From Gammaproteobacteria bacterium (GTDB lineage Bacteria > Pseudomonadota > Gammaproteobacteria > Chromatiales > Chromatiaceae), in contig JASJBU010000006.1 in NCBI GenBank assembly GCA_030066355.1, positions 1-43,809 of the forward strand: DNA of 43,809 nucleotides, written 5' to 3'. Positions 1 through 8,585 of this stretch are shown piece after piece. Every line of letters starts with the position of its first letter. Position 1 is the first letter of the stretch. The notes under the pieces are model-generated. The model made no database searches. It was not told the origin of the DNA and saw nothing but the letters and a program-made list of their open reading frames with translations. The translations under genes and the position numbers were made by a program.

Positions 1-121
1 GCAGCCGCGGCAGGAGATTTGCCACCGAATTCAGCCAGTTGGCATCCCCTTCATTGAGGCAGTCGACCAGCTCGCAGTAGTGGGCGGCTAGGGTTTTCAA
101 TTCATGGACTTGTGGACTCAT
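1..121 (-). CDS. N-terminal part of a DUF5063-like protein (cut by window edge)
   Basis: An open frame runs leftward from an ATG at 121 to the window edge, giving 40 residues without a stop. A good ribosome site (AGGGGG) lies 5-10 bases before the ATG. The peptide starts MSPQVHELKTLAAHYCELVD and looks like the helical N-terminus of the small DUF5063 proteins, which have no assigned function that I know of. The family call rests on a general resemblance over 40 residues and is tentative. That it is a real gene is better supported, by the start signal and codon pattern. It is divergent from thiD. Confidence 0.5.
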   Translation of the reverse strand, partial: MSPQVHELKTLAAHYCELVDCLNEGDANWLNSVANLLPRL

Positions 122-423
122 GGAATCCCCCTGAATTCTTCTAACATTGATTAGCCTTTGGGTCAGCCCCTCTCATCCTTGATGCAAACTGACAGACCCA
201 AACTCCATAATTCCTCTGATGTCTCTCGTATGGCTGTGTAATATTTTAGCAGTCAGATCTGACAATCCTAGGCAAAGCCTTCAATCTAGGAATTAAGACC
301 GATAAAAATTACCAAATACCTCAATGGCCTACAATTCAGACAATCCCTAATACCGGGGCATTGCAGCAAGCTACGCCTGTAGCGGGATTGGGCAAAGCGG
401 TAAAGGCGGTTACACTGCGAAGC
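122..423. other. Structured intergenic region upstream of thiD
   Basis: This gap separates the leftward DUF5063-like gene from thiD and is more AT-rich than the genes. It holds several inverted repeats: TTTGGGTC at 157-164 with GACCCAAA at 195-202, a perfect 12-base palindrome GTCAGATCTGAC at 252-263, and TCCTAG at 266-271 with CTAGGA at 286-291. The last pair encloses part of a small AGGC-AAA-GCCT hairpin. I see no protein-coding frame I would trust and no THI box (thiamine pyrophosphate riboswitch), although the next genes are thiamine genes. Promoters for both flanking genes should lie here, but I could not place clear -35/-10 pairs. Confidence 0.5.
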
Positions 424-1230
424 ATGCACACAGATACCCATAATCCCCCTGTGGTGCTGAGCATAGGTGGTCATGATCCTGGTGGTGGCGCCGGCATCCA
501 AGCCGACATTGAGGCCATTGCTGCCAACGGAGGTCATGCAGCGACCGTGGTTTCCTGCCTGACGATTCAAGACAGCTGTGATATCCATGCGCTGCACCAG
601 GTCGATTCCGCGTTGATGACGGCCCAATCGAAGGCCGTGCTTAACGACTGTGAGGTCGGTGCCATCAAACTGGGTCTGCTCGGCTCCCCCCAGCTAGCGC
701 AAGCCGCGAGTAGACTCCTGGAGGAATATCCCGACATTCCAGTGGTTTTGGATCCTGTGTTGGCCACCGGTGCCGGTACTGATCTTGCCAGCGAACACCT
801 CATCCGGGTTTTCCAGAAAGATCTGCTGCCGCAATGCAACCTGATCACCCCCAACAGTCTGGAGGCCCGACGGCTGAGCGGGGCCAATCTGTCTGTGGAC
901 GAATGCGCCCGAGATCTGCTGGACAAGGGGGTGAAATCCGTGTTGATCACCGGCACTCACGAACAGACCTCGATCGTCAGCAATCGACTGTATAATGATA
1001 CCGGGCTGATCGATGAATCCCAGTGGGAACGCCTGCCAGGTGAATATCATGGCTCGGGTTGCACACTGGCCGCCGCTGTTGCTGCAAGTTTGGCCCGGGG
1101 ATGCACGATCATCGACGCCGTGCGCCTGGCTCAGGCCTTTACTTGGGAGAGCCTGCACAGAGGCTTTCGCACCGGCCGCTGCCAATCCCTACCTGACCGA
1201 CTCTACCGACTGAACCGTCAATCCCGATGA
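424..1230 (+). CDS. thiD: Hydroxymethylpyrimidine/phosphomethylpyrimidine kinase
   Basis: Phosphorylates hydroxymethylpyrimidine and its monophosphate to the diphosphate, the pyrimidine half of thiamine, in the cytoplasm. The 268-residue protein has the ribokinase-like N-terminal signature GGHDPGGGAGIQAD near residues 15-28 and the catalytic anion-hole motif HGSGCT near residue 220. Its length is normal for ThiD. The frame stays open upstream to a TTG at 361, but the ATG at 424 (MHTDTHNPP) places the start where the family starts. The ribosome site is weak. The stop overlaps the thiE start (ATGA), so the two are translationally coupled. Confidence 0.93.
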   Translation: MHTDTHNPPVVLSIGGHDPGGGAGIQADIEAIAANGGHAATVVSCLTIQDSCDIHALHQVDSALMTAQSKAVLNDCEVGAIKLGLLGSPQLAQAASRLLEEYPDIPVVLDPVLATGAGTDLASEHLIRVFQKDLLPQCNLITPNSLEARRLSGANLSVDECARDLLDKGVKSVLITGTHEQTSIVSNRLYNDTGLIDESQWERLPGEYHGSGCTLAAAVAASLARGCTIIDAVRLAQAFTWESLHRGFRTGRCQSLPDRLYRLNRQSR

Positions 1231-1865
1231 ACCAACGTACCCTGTTGCGTGGGCTATACGCCATCACCAACTCGCCGCAAGCCGCCGATCGTGACCTGCC
1301 AAATCAGGTTTCACAAGCACTGGAGGGCGGGACACGCGTCATTCAGTACCGGGACAAAGGCAAGGGCCGACAACGCCGGGTCGCTGAGGCATCCCAACTG
1401 CTGCAATTGACCAAACAATACCATGCCCTGTTGATCATCAATGACGACATCGAGCTGGCCGCGGAGACCGGTGCAGATGGTGTACATCTCGGTAGACATG
1501 ATGCCGACATCACCCATGCCAGGCAACGGCTCGGAACGGAGGCGATCATCGGCATCTCCTGTTACAACCGCCTGGCGCTGGCAAAGCAGGCCGAACAGGC
1601 CGGCGCTGACTATGTGGCGTTCGGCCGCTTCTTTCCTTCTTTGACCAAGCCACAGGCGGTCCAAGCCAACCCGCAACTGCTACGCCAAGCCCGGCAAACC
1701 CTGACCCTACCCCTAGTTGCCATCGGCGGCATAACTCCGGACAATGGCGGCCCATTGATAAGCGCAGGTGCCGACATGTTGGCGGTCATCCATGCCGTGT
1801 TCGGCCAGCCCGACATTCGCCAAGCCTGCGAACGTTTTCGACCCATCTTTGCTACCGGAGGATAA
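1227..1865 (+). CDS. thiE: Thiamine-phosphate synthase
   Basis: Joins hydroxymethylpyrimidine diphosphate to thiazole phosphate to form thiamine phosphate. The 212-residue protein is a TIM-barrel enzyme of normal size with the family landmarks QYRDK, LLIINDD, GVHLG, GISCYN, YVAFGRFFPS and AIGGIT. It starts inside the thiD stop codon (ATGA overlap) and hemL follows after 6 bases, so thiD, thiE and hemL very likely share one transcript. This is the standard thiamine salvage and condensation pair. No thiamine riboswitch is visible upstream. Confidence 0.94.
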   Translation: MNQRTLLRGLYAITNSPQAADRDLPNQVSQALEGGTRVIQYRDKGKGRQRRVAEASQLLQLTKQYHALLIINDDIELAAETGADGVHLGRHDADITHARQRLGTEAIIGISCYNRLALAKQAEQAGADYVAFGRFFPSLTKPQAVQANPQLLRQARQTLTLPLVAIGGITPDNGGPLISAGADMLAVIHAVFGQPDIRQACERFRPIFATGG

Positions 1866-1871
1866 TCCGCC

Positions 1872-3155
1872 ATGAGCCGCTCCCACGACCTCTTCTCCCA
1901 TGCCCAACTGCATATCCCCGGTGGAGTGAATTCACCGGTGCGGGCCTTTCGTGGCGTTGGCGGCGATCCGGTCTTCATCGATTCGGCCAAGGGTGCCTAC
2001 CTCTTTGACCCTGATGGCAAACGCTACATCGATTATGTGGGTTCCTGGGGCCCCATGATCCTTGGCCACACCCATCCGCAGGTGATCGAGGCGGTTGCCG
2101 AGGTCATCCACAAGGGCCTCAGTTTCGGTGCACCCACCGAGCTGGAGAATCGGATGGCCGACAAGGTTTGTGAACTGGTCCCCAGTATGGACCTGGTGCG
2201 CATGGTCTCCTCCGGTACCGAGGCGACCATGTCCGCGATCCGCCTGGCCCGGGGCTTTACCGGACGGGACAAGATCGTCAAGTTCGAGGGTTGCTATCAC
2301 GGCCACTCGGATTCATTGCTGGTCAAGGCAGGATCTGGATTGCTGACCCTGGGTGAGCCTTCCTCTCCCGGTGTCCCGGCCTCCCTGGCGGAGCATACCC
2401 TAACCCTCAACTACAACGACAGCATGCAGGTCAGAGAGACCTTCAGCCAGATCGGTGAGCAGATCGCCTGCATCATCGTGGAACCGGTGGCGGGTAACAT
2501 GAACTGCATCCCACCCGTGTCCGGTTTCCTGCAAACTTTGCGTGAGGTGTGCGATCAGTATGGCAGTGTATTGATCTTCGACGAGGTAATGACCGGCTTC
2601 AGGGTCGCCCTTGGCGGCGTCCAGGCCCACTATGGCGTCAGACCCGATCTCACCACCCTGGGTAAAGTGATCGGCGGCGGCATGCCGGTGGGCGCCTTTG
2701 GCGGCAGGCGCGAGATCATGGAGCATATCGCCCCCCTGGGCCCGGTCTACCAGGCCGGCACCCTGTCCGGGAATCCGGTGGCCATGACCGCCGGTCTGCA
2801 GACCCTGGAGCTGATTTCCACACCCGGTTTCTTCGGCACACTCTCCAGCAAGGTGGAATCCCTGGTCAAAGGCATCCTGGAGAAGGCCGCGGCTGCTGGC
2901 ATCCCGATGACTGAAAACCATGTGGGCGGTATGTTCGGCCTGTTCTTCACCGAGGCAGAGCAGGTCACCGATTTCGCCGGTGCAACCGCCTGCGATTTAG
3001 AGCGCTTCAAACAATTCTTTCATGCCATGCTCGAGCGGGGAGTCTATCTCGCCCCCTCCGCCTACGAGGCCGGTTTCGTCTCCGCCGCGCATACGGACGA
3101 GGATATCCAGGCGACCATCGATGCAGCTGCCGAGGCCCTCGAGACCCTGCAATGA
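1872..3155 (+). CDS. hemL: Glutamate-1-semialdehyde 2,1-aminomutase
   Basis: Converts glutamate-1-semialdehyde to 5-aminolevulinate in the C5 pathway to heme. The 427-residue protein is a class III PLP-dependent aminotransferase-fold enzyme. It opens with [20 protein letters not shown], typical of HemL, and has the PLP lysine in [18 protein letters not shown] (about Lys265), the FDEVMTGFR motif and the GTLSGNP motif. A GGAGG ribosome site lies about 10 bases before the ATG. Linkage of thiD-thiE to hemL is common in related bacteria. The stop overlaps the next small gene by ATGA. Confidence 0.96.
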   Translation: MSRSHDLFSHAQLHIPGGVNSPVRAFRGVGGDPVFIDSAKGAYLFDPDGKRYIDYVGSWGPMILGHTHPQVIEAVAEVIHKGLSFGAPTELENRMADKVCELVPSMDLVRMVSSGTEATMSAIRLARGFTGRDKIVKFEGCYHGHSDSLLVKAGSGLLTLGEPSSPGVPASLAEHTLTLNYNDSMQVRETFSQIGEQIACIIVEPVAGNMNCIPPVSGFLQTLREVCDQYGSVLIFDEVMTGFRVALGGVQAHYGVRPDLTTLGKVIGGGMPVGAFGGRREIMEHIAPLGPVYQAGTLSGNPVAMTAGLQTLELISTPGFFGTLSSKVESLVKGILEKAAAAGIPMTENHVGGMFGLFFTEAEQVTDFAGATACDLERFKQFFHAMLERGVYLAPSAYEAGFVSAAHTDEDIQATIDAAAEALETLQ

Positions 3156-3376
3156 TCCTCCAAGCCCCAATGCGCATGCTGCGGTGGATACTACCAGTGA
3201 CCATCAGCAGCAGCGGTTGCAGTTGGAACTCCCTGCAACGCACCGGCTACGTGACGCTGGAATCCGTACACCTGCAGCAATGCCTGGACAACATCGCTTG
3301 GGATTGTGCAGCCAAGCGCACCCGTCATGAAACTTACCAGGCGCAACGGGATCGGCTGCAAGACGAGGAAAGTTGA
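3152..3376 (+). CDS. Small putative lipoprotein coupled to hemL
   Basis: A 74-residue product whose ATG overlaps the hemL stop (ATGA). It has a basic, hydrophobic N-terminus ([17 protein letters not shown]) that ends in a lipobox-like SSGC, so Cys23 may be lipidated. Alternatively it is a short secreted peptide. The mature part is polar, with two further cysteines and a charged C-terminus rich in Arg, Gln and Asp. I do not recognise a family. The exact stop/start overlap and the signal-like N-terminus support a real gene; its function is unknown. Confidence 0.55.
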   Translation: MILQAPMRMLRWILPVTISSSGCSWNSLQRTGYVTLESVHLQQCLDNIAWDCAAKRTRHETYQAQRDRLQDEES

Positions 3377-3439
3377 ACCCGCAACCCGGTTGCGCTTACG
3401 CCGTATCGCCCGCCAGTCCAGTTGCAATAATCGATCCCG

Positions 3440-5413
3440 ATGACCGAGCTCTTCAACCAACTGCTGGAATGGGTCGCGAACAACAACTTCTGGGCCGGAG
3501 TCGCGGTCTTTTTCGTGGCCTTTTCCGAGTCCGTGGCCATCCTCGGGCTATTGGTCCCCGGCGTGGTGCTGATGTTTGGTTTCGGTGCCCTGATCGCCAC
3601 CGGTACCCTCGAATTCTGGCCGGTGTACGCTTGGGCGGTGGCGGGCGCGGTTACCGGTGACGGGCTGAGCTTCTGGATCGGACGCCACTTCCAGGACCAA
3701 CTCCGGGGCTTCTGGCCGTTCAGCAGGCATCCACGAACCCTTGAGCGGGGCATCGACTTCTTTCAGCGTTACGGCGGCAAGAGTGTGGCCATCGGCCGTT
3801 TTTTCGGACCGGTTCGGGCGGTAATCCCTCTGGTGGCCGGCATGCTGGGAATGCCGGTCTGGCGCTTTATCATCGCCAATCTGCTATCGGCCCTGGTCTG
3901 GGCCCCAGCCTATCTGCTGCCCGGTGTGGTGCTCGGGGCCTCTCTGGAATTGGCCTCTGAGGTGGCATTTCGGCTGGTATTACTACTGTTGCTGCTCTTG
4001 ATCACAGTCTGGCTGGTGTTTCAGGGCGTCCGCGGATTCTATCGGTTGACCCACTCCCACACCACGCAAATCGTCCAAACCCTCTGCAGCTGGGGAGGCA
4101 GGCACAGGGGCTTTCAGGAGATTGCTCGCGCCCTGGGCAATCCAAAACATCCGGAGATCAAGGGTCTGACCCAGCTGGCCAGTCTGCTGATCTTTTCCAC
4201 GGCCTTGTTCGCCCTGCTGGCGGGCCTGCTTCCGAGTCAACCGACCCAAACCCTCGACACCATGCTGCACAACTCGCTGCAGAGTTTACGCGCCCCCTGG
4301 TCTGATGAGCTGATGGTCCATTTCACCCGCCTCGGAGATCTCTCTATCATCCTGATCTTTGCAGGGACGGTCGGCCTCTCCCTGCTGCTGCGCCGGGACT
4401 GGCGGACCTTGGGCTACTGGCTCGCAGCAACCCTGTTCGGCCTGTTGGTCCCGGTGCTGTTGAAATATGGATTGCGGATTCCGCGCCCTGAATCGGGAGT
4501 CGAACATCTCGGCCCCTGGTCTTTTCCCAGCGCCCATGTGCTGCGCTCCCTGACAGTCTATGGTTTCTTTGCGGTGATGATAGCCCGTTCCATTCTGCGT
4601 GACTGGCGTTGGCTGAGTTATGGATTCGTGGCGGTGGCGGTCGCCGCCATCGGACTTTCCAGACTCTATCTCGGGGTTCATTGGCTGACGGATGTTGTCG
4701 GGAGCCTACTGCTTGGCCTGGCCTGGATCTCCGCACTGGGCATCGCCTACCATCGACATACTCAACCCGCCACCCACCCGATGCGACTCACCCTGGGCGT
4801 GACCGGCATCCTGCTTCTCACGCTGACCTGCGCCGCCTGGCTGCATCAGGAGGAAACCGTCAGGCGCTTTCAACCCGGTCCAGCATCCGTATCACTCCAG
4901 GAAACGGCTTGGATCTCCGGCGAGGCGGATCTGCCAAGCTATCGACACGATGTCAGGGGACGTTTCAATCACCCGCTGGACATCCAGTTCGTCGGGGATC
5001 TCGAGATGCTGTCGAGCCAGCTGCAGCTGCTCGGCTGGCAACCCGCCGATCAGTTGAGCTGGTCAAATCTGCTGCGCCTGCTCTCACCTTCATTGAGCCT
5101 GCAGGAACTCCCCGTGCTGCCCCAGGTGCATGACGGGCGCCACGAAACTTTATTGCTGGCAAAACCCTTAGCCGATGGCGGGCGTCTGGTATTGCGTGTC
5201 TGGAGTAGCGCCTACCGAATGGCTGACTCGCTGCAGCCGCTCTGGTTGGGCAATGTCGCCAGTCAACGCAAAGTGGTCAACCTGAACATTCTGAGTTACC
5301 CGGTCACCGTTGAAGATTTCGATACTCCCTTGTCGATCTTGCGCGGCGATTTGGTAGAAGCGGGCCTATCCCCGATGCCCTCGACAGATAACCCCCTGAT
5401 GATCAGGCAATGA
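3440..5413 (+). CDS. DedA / PAP2 phosphatase / LssY-type fusion membrane protein
   Basis: A 657-residue inner-membrane protein with three parts. Residues 1-190 are a DedA (SNARE-associated) domain, with the motif around AFSESVAILGLLVPG and a conserved GRFFGPVRAVIPLVAGMLGM; this family includes undecaprenyl-phosphate translocases. Residues 230-440 are a PAP2 phosphatase with all three motifs: K-x5-RP around residue 341-350, PSAH at about 363 (usually PSGH) and SR-x5-H-x3-D at about 407. Residues 490-650 match the C-terminal LssY-like domain. The arrangement suggests recycling or dephosphorylation of a lipid carrier at the outer face of the membrane; the substrate is inferred. The ATG at 3440 begins the DedA homology. 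Confidence 0.85.
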   Translation: MTELFNQLLEWVANNNFWAGVAVFFVAFSESVAILGLLVPGVVLMFGFGALIATGTLEFWPVYAWAVAGAVTGDGLSFWIGRHFQDQLRGFWPFSRHPRTLERGIDFFQRYGGKSVAIGRFFGPVRAVIPLVAGMLGMPVWRFIIANLLSALVWAPAYLLPGVVLGASLELASEVAFRLVLLLLLLLITVWLVFQGVRGFYRLTHSHTTQIVQTLCSWGGRHRGFQEIARALGNPKHPEIKGLTQLASLLIFSTALFALLAGLLPSQPTQTLDTMLHNSLQSLRAPWSDELMVHFTRLGDLSIILIFAGTVGLSLLLRRDWRTLGYWLAATLFGLLVPVLLKYGLRIPRPESGVEHLGPWSFPSAHVLRSLTVYGFFAVMIARSILRDWRWLSYGFVAVAVAAIGLSRLYLGVHWLTDVVGSLLLGLAWISALGIAYHRHTQPATHPMRLTLGVTGILLLTLTCAAWLHQEETVRRFQPGPASVSLQETAWISGEADLPSYRHDVRGRFNHPLDIQFVGDLEMLSSQLQLLGWQPADQLSWSNLLRLLSPSLSLQELPVLPQVHDGRHETLLLAKPLADGGRLVLRVWSSAYRMADSLQPLWLGNVASQRKVVNLNILSYPVTVEDFDTPLSILRGDLVEAGLSPMPSTDNPLMIRQ

Positions 5414-5489
5414 CACTGCCCTAGAAATGTCTCACAGGTTTGCTAACATGCCGGTTTTTTTCAGCATGACAACACAGAGTAGCAAACCG

Positions 5490-5798
5490 ATGAACACAAT
5501 GACCCGGCTAATCGCAACTTCGTTCTTGACAGCCATCCTCAGCGGTTGCGGGGGCCCTGACGATTTCACACCCACTGAAAACATGACAGCCGCCGACATC
5601 TACAACGGTGCCTGCCAAGCATGTCATGGCGCCAACGGCGGCGGCAAGTTTGGTTTTCTGTTTCAGATCGCTGGTACCGAATCCTCGATGGAGGAGATCG
5701 CCGGACTGCTCAAAGATGGCGGACACATCATGCCCAGCTTCCCGAACCTGAGTGACGAGGAGCGAATGATCATGGCTGCCTACATCAAGGCACTTTGA
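5490..5798 (+). CDS. Monoheme cytochrome c lipoprotein
   Basis: A 102-residue class I cytochrome c. The chosen ATG gives a lipoprotein signal ending in ILSGC (Cys20), so the protein is probably anchored in a membrane facing the periplasm. Heme attachment is CQACH (Cys42, Cys45, His46), and the likely distal ligand is Met81 in GGHIMPSFPNLS. The frame is open further upstream (ATGs at 5427 and 5466), but those starts would bury the signal sequence. It probably shuttles electrons in the periplasm; its partner is unknown. It stands alone after the DedA/PAP2 gene and is convergent with ubiX. Confidence 0.85.
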   Translation: MNTMTRLIATSFLTAILSGCGGPDDFTPTENMTAADIYNGACQACHGANGGGKFGFLFQIAGTESSMEEIAGLLKDGGHIMPSFPNLSDEERMIMAAYIKAL

Positions 5799-5799
5799 T

Positions 5800-5820
5800 G
5801 AGGCGCTGACTCAGTGCCTC
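5800..5820 (+). terminator. Hairpin after the cytochrome c gene
   Basis: Directly after the cytochrome stop codon is a 9-bp stem (GAGGCGCTG with CAGTGCCTC, one G-T pair) and a 3-base loop. No T-run follows. It sits between convergent genes, so a terminator or mRNA-stabilising hairpin is likely. Confidence 0.45.
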
Positions 5821-5934
5821 CACGCGATTGTCAGAACACATCCAATATCACAGGCACTTTTGGAGAATCCAGGTCGATCTCAATTGTCCCTGGCAAAATA
5901 TGCCGCGTTGGGATCCTCGGGAGATCTGCTGCTC

Positions 5935-6546
5935 TCAGTCCCCCCAGCGTGGCAACAGGTCCTGTTCGATACCGAGATGATCGAGAACCCGGGCCACCAT
6001 GAAATTGACCAAATCCTCGAGCGTTTCCGGTTGATAGTAGAAGCCGGGATTGGCGGGCATGATGACCGCCCCCATACGAGCCAGTTTCAGCATGTTCTCC
6101 AGATGGATCTCGGAAAAGGGCGTCTCCCGCACCACCAGGATCAGTTTGCGACGCTCCTTGAGCATCACATCCGCCGCCCGTTCCATCAAATCGTTGCTGG
6201 CACCGCTGGCAATGGCTGCCAAAGTGCCCGTGGTACAGGGACAGACCACCATCGCCTGCGGAGGATTGGAACCGCTCGCCACAGGTGCCAGCCACTGCTG
6301 CCGGCCGAACACCTGCAGCTGGCCCGGTTCCGCGTCGAAGCGCGCGCTCAGTAACGACTGCATCTCGGCGGGCTGGGATGGGAGTTCCAGATCGGATTCC
6401 ATCTTCATGACGATCTGCCCGGCTTGGGAGATCATCAGATAGACGCGTCTGCCTGCTCCCACCAGACACTCCAACAATCTGAGGGCGTAAGCACTGCCCG
6501 AGGCACCGGTGATGGCGAGGGCGATGGGTTGCTGTTGTTCACTCAT
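5935..6546 (-). CDS. ubiX: Flavin prenyltransferase UbiX
   Basis: Makes prenylated FMN, the cofactor of UbiD-type decarboxylases, and so serves ubiquinone synthesis. The 203-residue protein has the family's N-terminal ITGASGSAYALRLLE, the VVCPCTTGTLAAIASGASNDLMERAADV core, the RKLILVVRETPFSEIHLENM segment and the MPANPGFYY C-terminal motif. Its length is normal. It starts 4 bases inside the end of mpl on the same strand (ATGA), so it is coupled to mpl. Linkage of mpl and ubiX is frequent in Gammaproteobacteria. Confidence 0.95.
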   Translation of the reverse strand: MSEQQQPIALAITGASGSAYALRLLECLVGAGRRVYLMISQAGQIVMKMESDLELPSQPAEMQSLLSARFDAEPGQLQVFGRQQWLAPVASGSNPPQAMVVCPCTTGTLAAIASGASNDLMERAADVMLKERRKLILVVRETPFSEIHLENMLKLARMGAVIMPANPGFYYQPETLEDLVNFMVARVLDHLGIEQDLLPRWGD

Positions 6547-7907
6547 AGCTGCGATTTCAGGGCATCCAGTAAACGCTGGTGGATCGCCTCAAAGCCGCCA
6601 TTGCTCATCACCAGGATATGGGTTCCCGGCTCCGCCTCGGCGACAATCCGTGCAACGATCGTTTGGGTATCCTCGAACACCTCGGCCCGGATACCCAAAG
6701 GCTGCATGGCTTCTCTGGCATCCCATTGCAGGTCGGCCGGGGCATAAAGTATAACCTGATCGGCCAGCATCAGGGCATCGGCGAGTTCGTGGGCATGGAT
6801 TCCCCGTTTCATGGTGTTGGACCGGGGTTCCAATACAGCAATGATCGGGACATCACCCACCCATCGGCGCAGTCCTTCCAGGGTCATCCTGATGGCAGTC
6901 GGATGATGGGCGAAATCGTCATACACCCGCACGCCGCCTACCTCGCCGCGCAGCTCCATACGACGCTTCACGTTTTTGAAACGTTTCAGGGCGTGGATCG
7001 CCAGGCCGGGGGGCACCCCGGCATGCCGGGCAGCTGCCAGAGCGGCCAGGGCATTGGAGAGGTTGTGCCAACCAATGAGGTCCCATTCGACCCGCCCCAC
7101 GATCTCGCCATCACAGACCAGGTCAAACACCGCTCCATCGGCCGAAGCATTGACGACATGCCAGCCCGCCTCGATGTGCGGGGCGAAATATTCCACCGGT
7201 GTCCAGCAACCCATCTCCAACACATCCAGAAGATGGCCATCCTCCAAGGGTGAGATGATCAGGCCGGTGCTCGGCACGGTCCTGATCAGATGATGAAATT
7301 GCCGTTGGATCATCTCCAGGTCGTCGAAAATGTCGGCATGATCGAATTCCAGATTGTTTAACACCAAGGTCTGTGGCCGGTAATGGACAAACTTGGAGCG
7401 TTTGTCGAAAAAGGCCGTGTCGTACTCATCCGCCTCCACGACAAAAAAGGGGACCTCACCCAACCGCGCGGAGACCCCGAAATTCTCCGGCACACCACCG
7501 ATCAGAAATCCCGGATTGAGTCCTGCGTCTTCGAGGATCCAGGCCAGTAGACTGGCTGTGCTGGTCTTGCCGTGAGTACCCGCCACTGCCAGCACCCAAC
7601 GCCCCTGTAAGATGTGCTCGGCAAGCCATTGAGGACCCGATGTATAGGGCAGCCCCCTGTCCAGCATGTATTCCACAACCGGATTGCCACGCGACATAGC
7701 GTTACCGACCACCACCACATCGGGGGCAGGCTGCAGATGTTCGGGCAAGTAACCTTCCATCAATTCGATACCCGCCGCGGTGAGTTGAGTACTCATGGGA
7801 GGGTAGACATTGGCGTCCGAGCCGCTGACTTGATGACCCATGGCCCGCGCCAACAAAGCGATTCCGCCCATGAAGGTGCCACAGATACCGAGGATGTGCA
7901 GATGCAT
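6543..7907 (-). CDS. mpl: UDP-N-acetylmuramate:murein tripeptide ligase
   Basis: Recycles peptidoglycan by joining the released tripeptide L-Ala-gamma-D-Glu-meso-DAP to UDP-MurNAc. The 454-residue protein has the Mpl N-terminus MHLHILGICGTFMGG, the Mur-ligase ATP loop GTHGKTST at residues 110-117, the EADEYDTAFFDKRSKFVHY segment and the DDFAHHPTAI motif. Length matches the E. coli enzyme closely. It overlaps ubiX at its 3' end by 4 bases, and its ATG shares one base with the TAA of the upstream membrane protein gene, so three genes are probably translated as one unit. Confidence 0.96.
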   Translation of the reverse strand: MHLHILGICGTFMGGIALLARAMGHQVSGSDANVYPPMSTQLTAAGIELMEGYLPEHLQPAPDVVVVGNAMSRGNPVVEYMLDRGLPYTSGPQWLAEHILQGRWVLAVAGTHGKTSTASLLAWILEDAGLNPGFLIGGVPENFGVSARLGEVPFFVVEADEYDTAFFDKRSKFVHYRPQTLVLNNLEFDHADIFDDLEMIQRQFHHLIRTVPSTGLIISPLEDGHLLDVLEMGCWTPVEYFAPHIEAGWHVVNASADGAVFDLVCDGEIVGRVEWDLIGWHNLSNALAALAAARHAGVPPGLAIHALKRFKNVKRRMELRGEVGGVRVYDDFAHHPTAIRMTLEGLRRWVGDVPIIAVLEPRSNTMKRGIHAHELADALMLADQVILYAPADLQWDAREAMQPLGIRAEVFEDTQTIVARIVAEAEPGTHILVMSNGGFEAIHQRLLDALKSQL

Positions 7908-8455
7908 TAATTGACTACCGGAAACAGCATAAAAGTGAGATTCCAGGATACCAGGGTATAGAGAACAGCTATCCCCAACCCTAGACCGAAGCGTGTGTCG
8001 AAGGTATGACGCAGGATGTGACCCATCACCACCAGGCTCCAGATGATCACTGCCAACAACAGCAGTCCGGCTTCACTGGACTCCGAATGATGACTCCAGG
8101 CCACCAGGGGCAAGGCCAGCAGACCGAGCAGAACGCCACTACCCATAAGCGCCGTAGCGGTTTGCTGAAAACGCGCCACGCTACCGTGCAGCTTGAGCCC
8201 GATGTAGAGCACAACCAGCATCAACGACACTTCAAACACGCTCTCCAGGATCGCCACCGTAATGCCAACCCTGGTCTCGGCGATCATCACCACACCTAGC
8301 ACCAGGTTGAGGATCAGGGTGATCTTCAGAAGGAGGTGTGAACCATTCAGGTCCTGAGGCGCAGCCCGCAATAGGCAAAGGTCGACGAAGAAATTGAGCA
8401 GTGACTTCAAGGATTCACCCGGTTTGAACAGTAGCCGCCTATCATACCACCACAT
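7907..8455 (-). CDS. Uncharacterised inner-membrane protein upstream of mpl
   Basis: A 182-residue hydrophobic protein with about five predicted membrane segments, the first near residue 45. Its cytoplasmic-looking N-terminus begins MWWYDRRLLFKPGESL. The layout recalls small Yip1-like bacterial membrane proteins, but I cannot assign it firmly. A TTG precedes the ATG in frame; I chose the ATG at 8455, although no strong ribosome site is visible. The stop shares a base with the mpl start, which makes it the first gene of the mpl-ubiX operon. A cell-envelope role is guilt by association only. Confidence 0.7.
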   Translation of the reverse strand: MWWYDRRLLFKPGESLKSLLNFFVDLCLLRAAPQDLNGSHLLLKITLILNLVLGVVMIAETRVGITVAILESVFEVSLMLVVLYIGLKLHGSVARFQQTATALMGSGVLLGLLALPLVAWSHHSESSEAGLLLLAVIIWSLVVMGHILRHTFDTRFGLGLGIAVLYTLVSWNLTFMLFPVVN

Positions 8456-8585
8456 CAAGAAACGATCTCATTAGCATCTGTTGCGTCCAGACATTGCCAC
8501 TTTACCACCTGCTATGCTGTCTTATTAAAGAGATTCATGCGGGATTCGATCTGGAAAGCACGCAGACCAACAGGGAACTGATCAG

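Noticed and set aside
122-423. Thiamine pyrophosphate riboswitch upstream of thiD
   Set aside because: The conserved CUGAGA and ACCUGAUC-type THI elements are not present on the plus strand.
5427-5489. Longer N-terminus for the cytochrome lipoprotein
   Set aside because: Starts at 5427 or 5466 would place up to 21 polar residues before the lipoprotein signal; the ATG at 5490 gives a proper lipobox distance.
5831-5934. Peptide-like reading on the minus strand after the ubiX stop
   Set aside because: It reads smoothly, but no start codon or ribosome site makes it an independent gene, and ubiX has a normal C-terminus before it.
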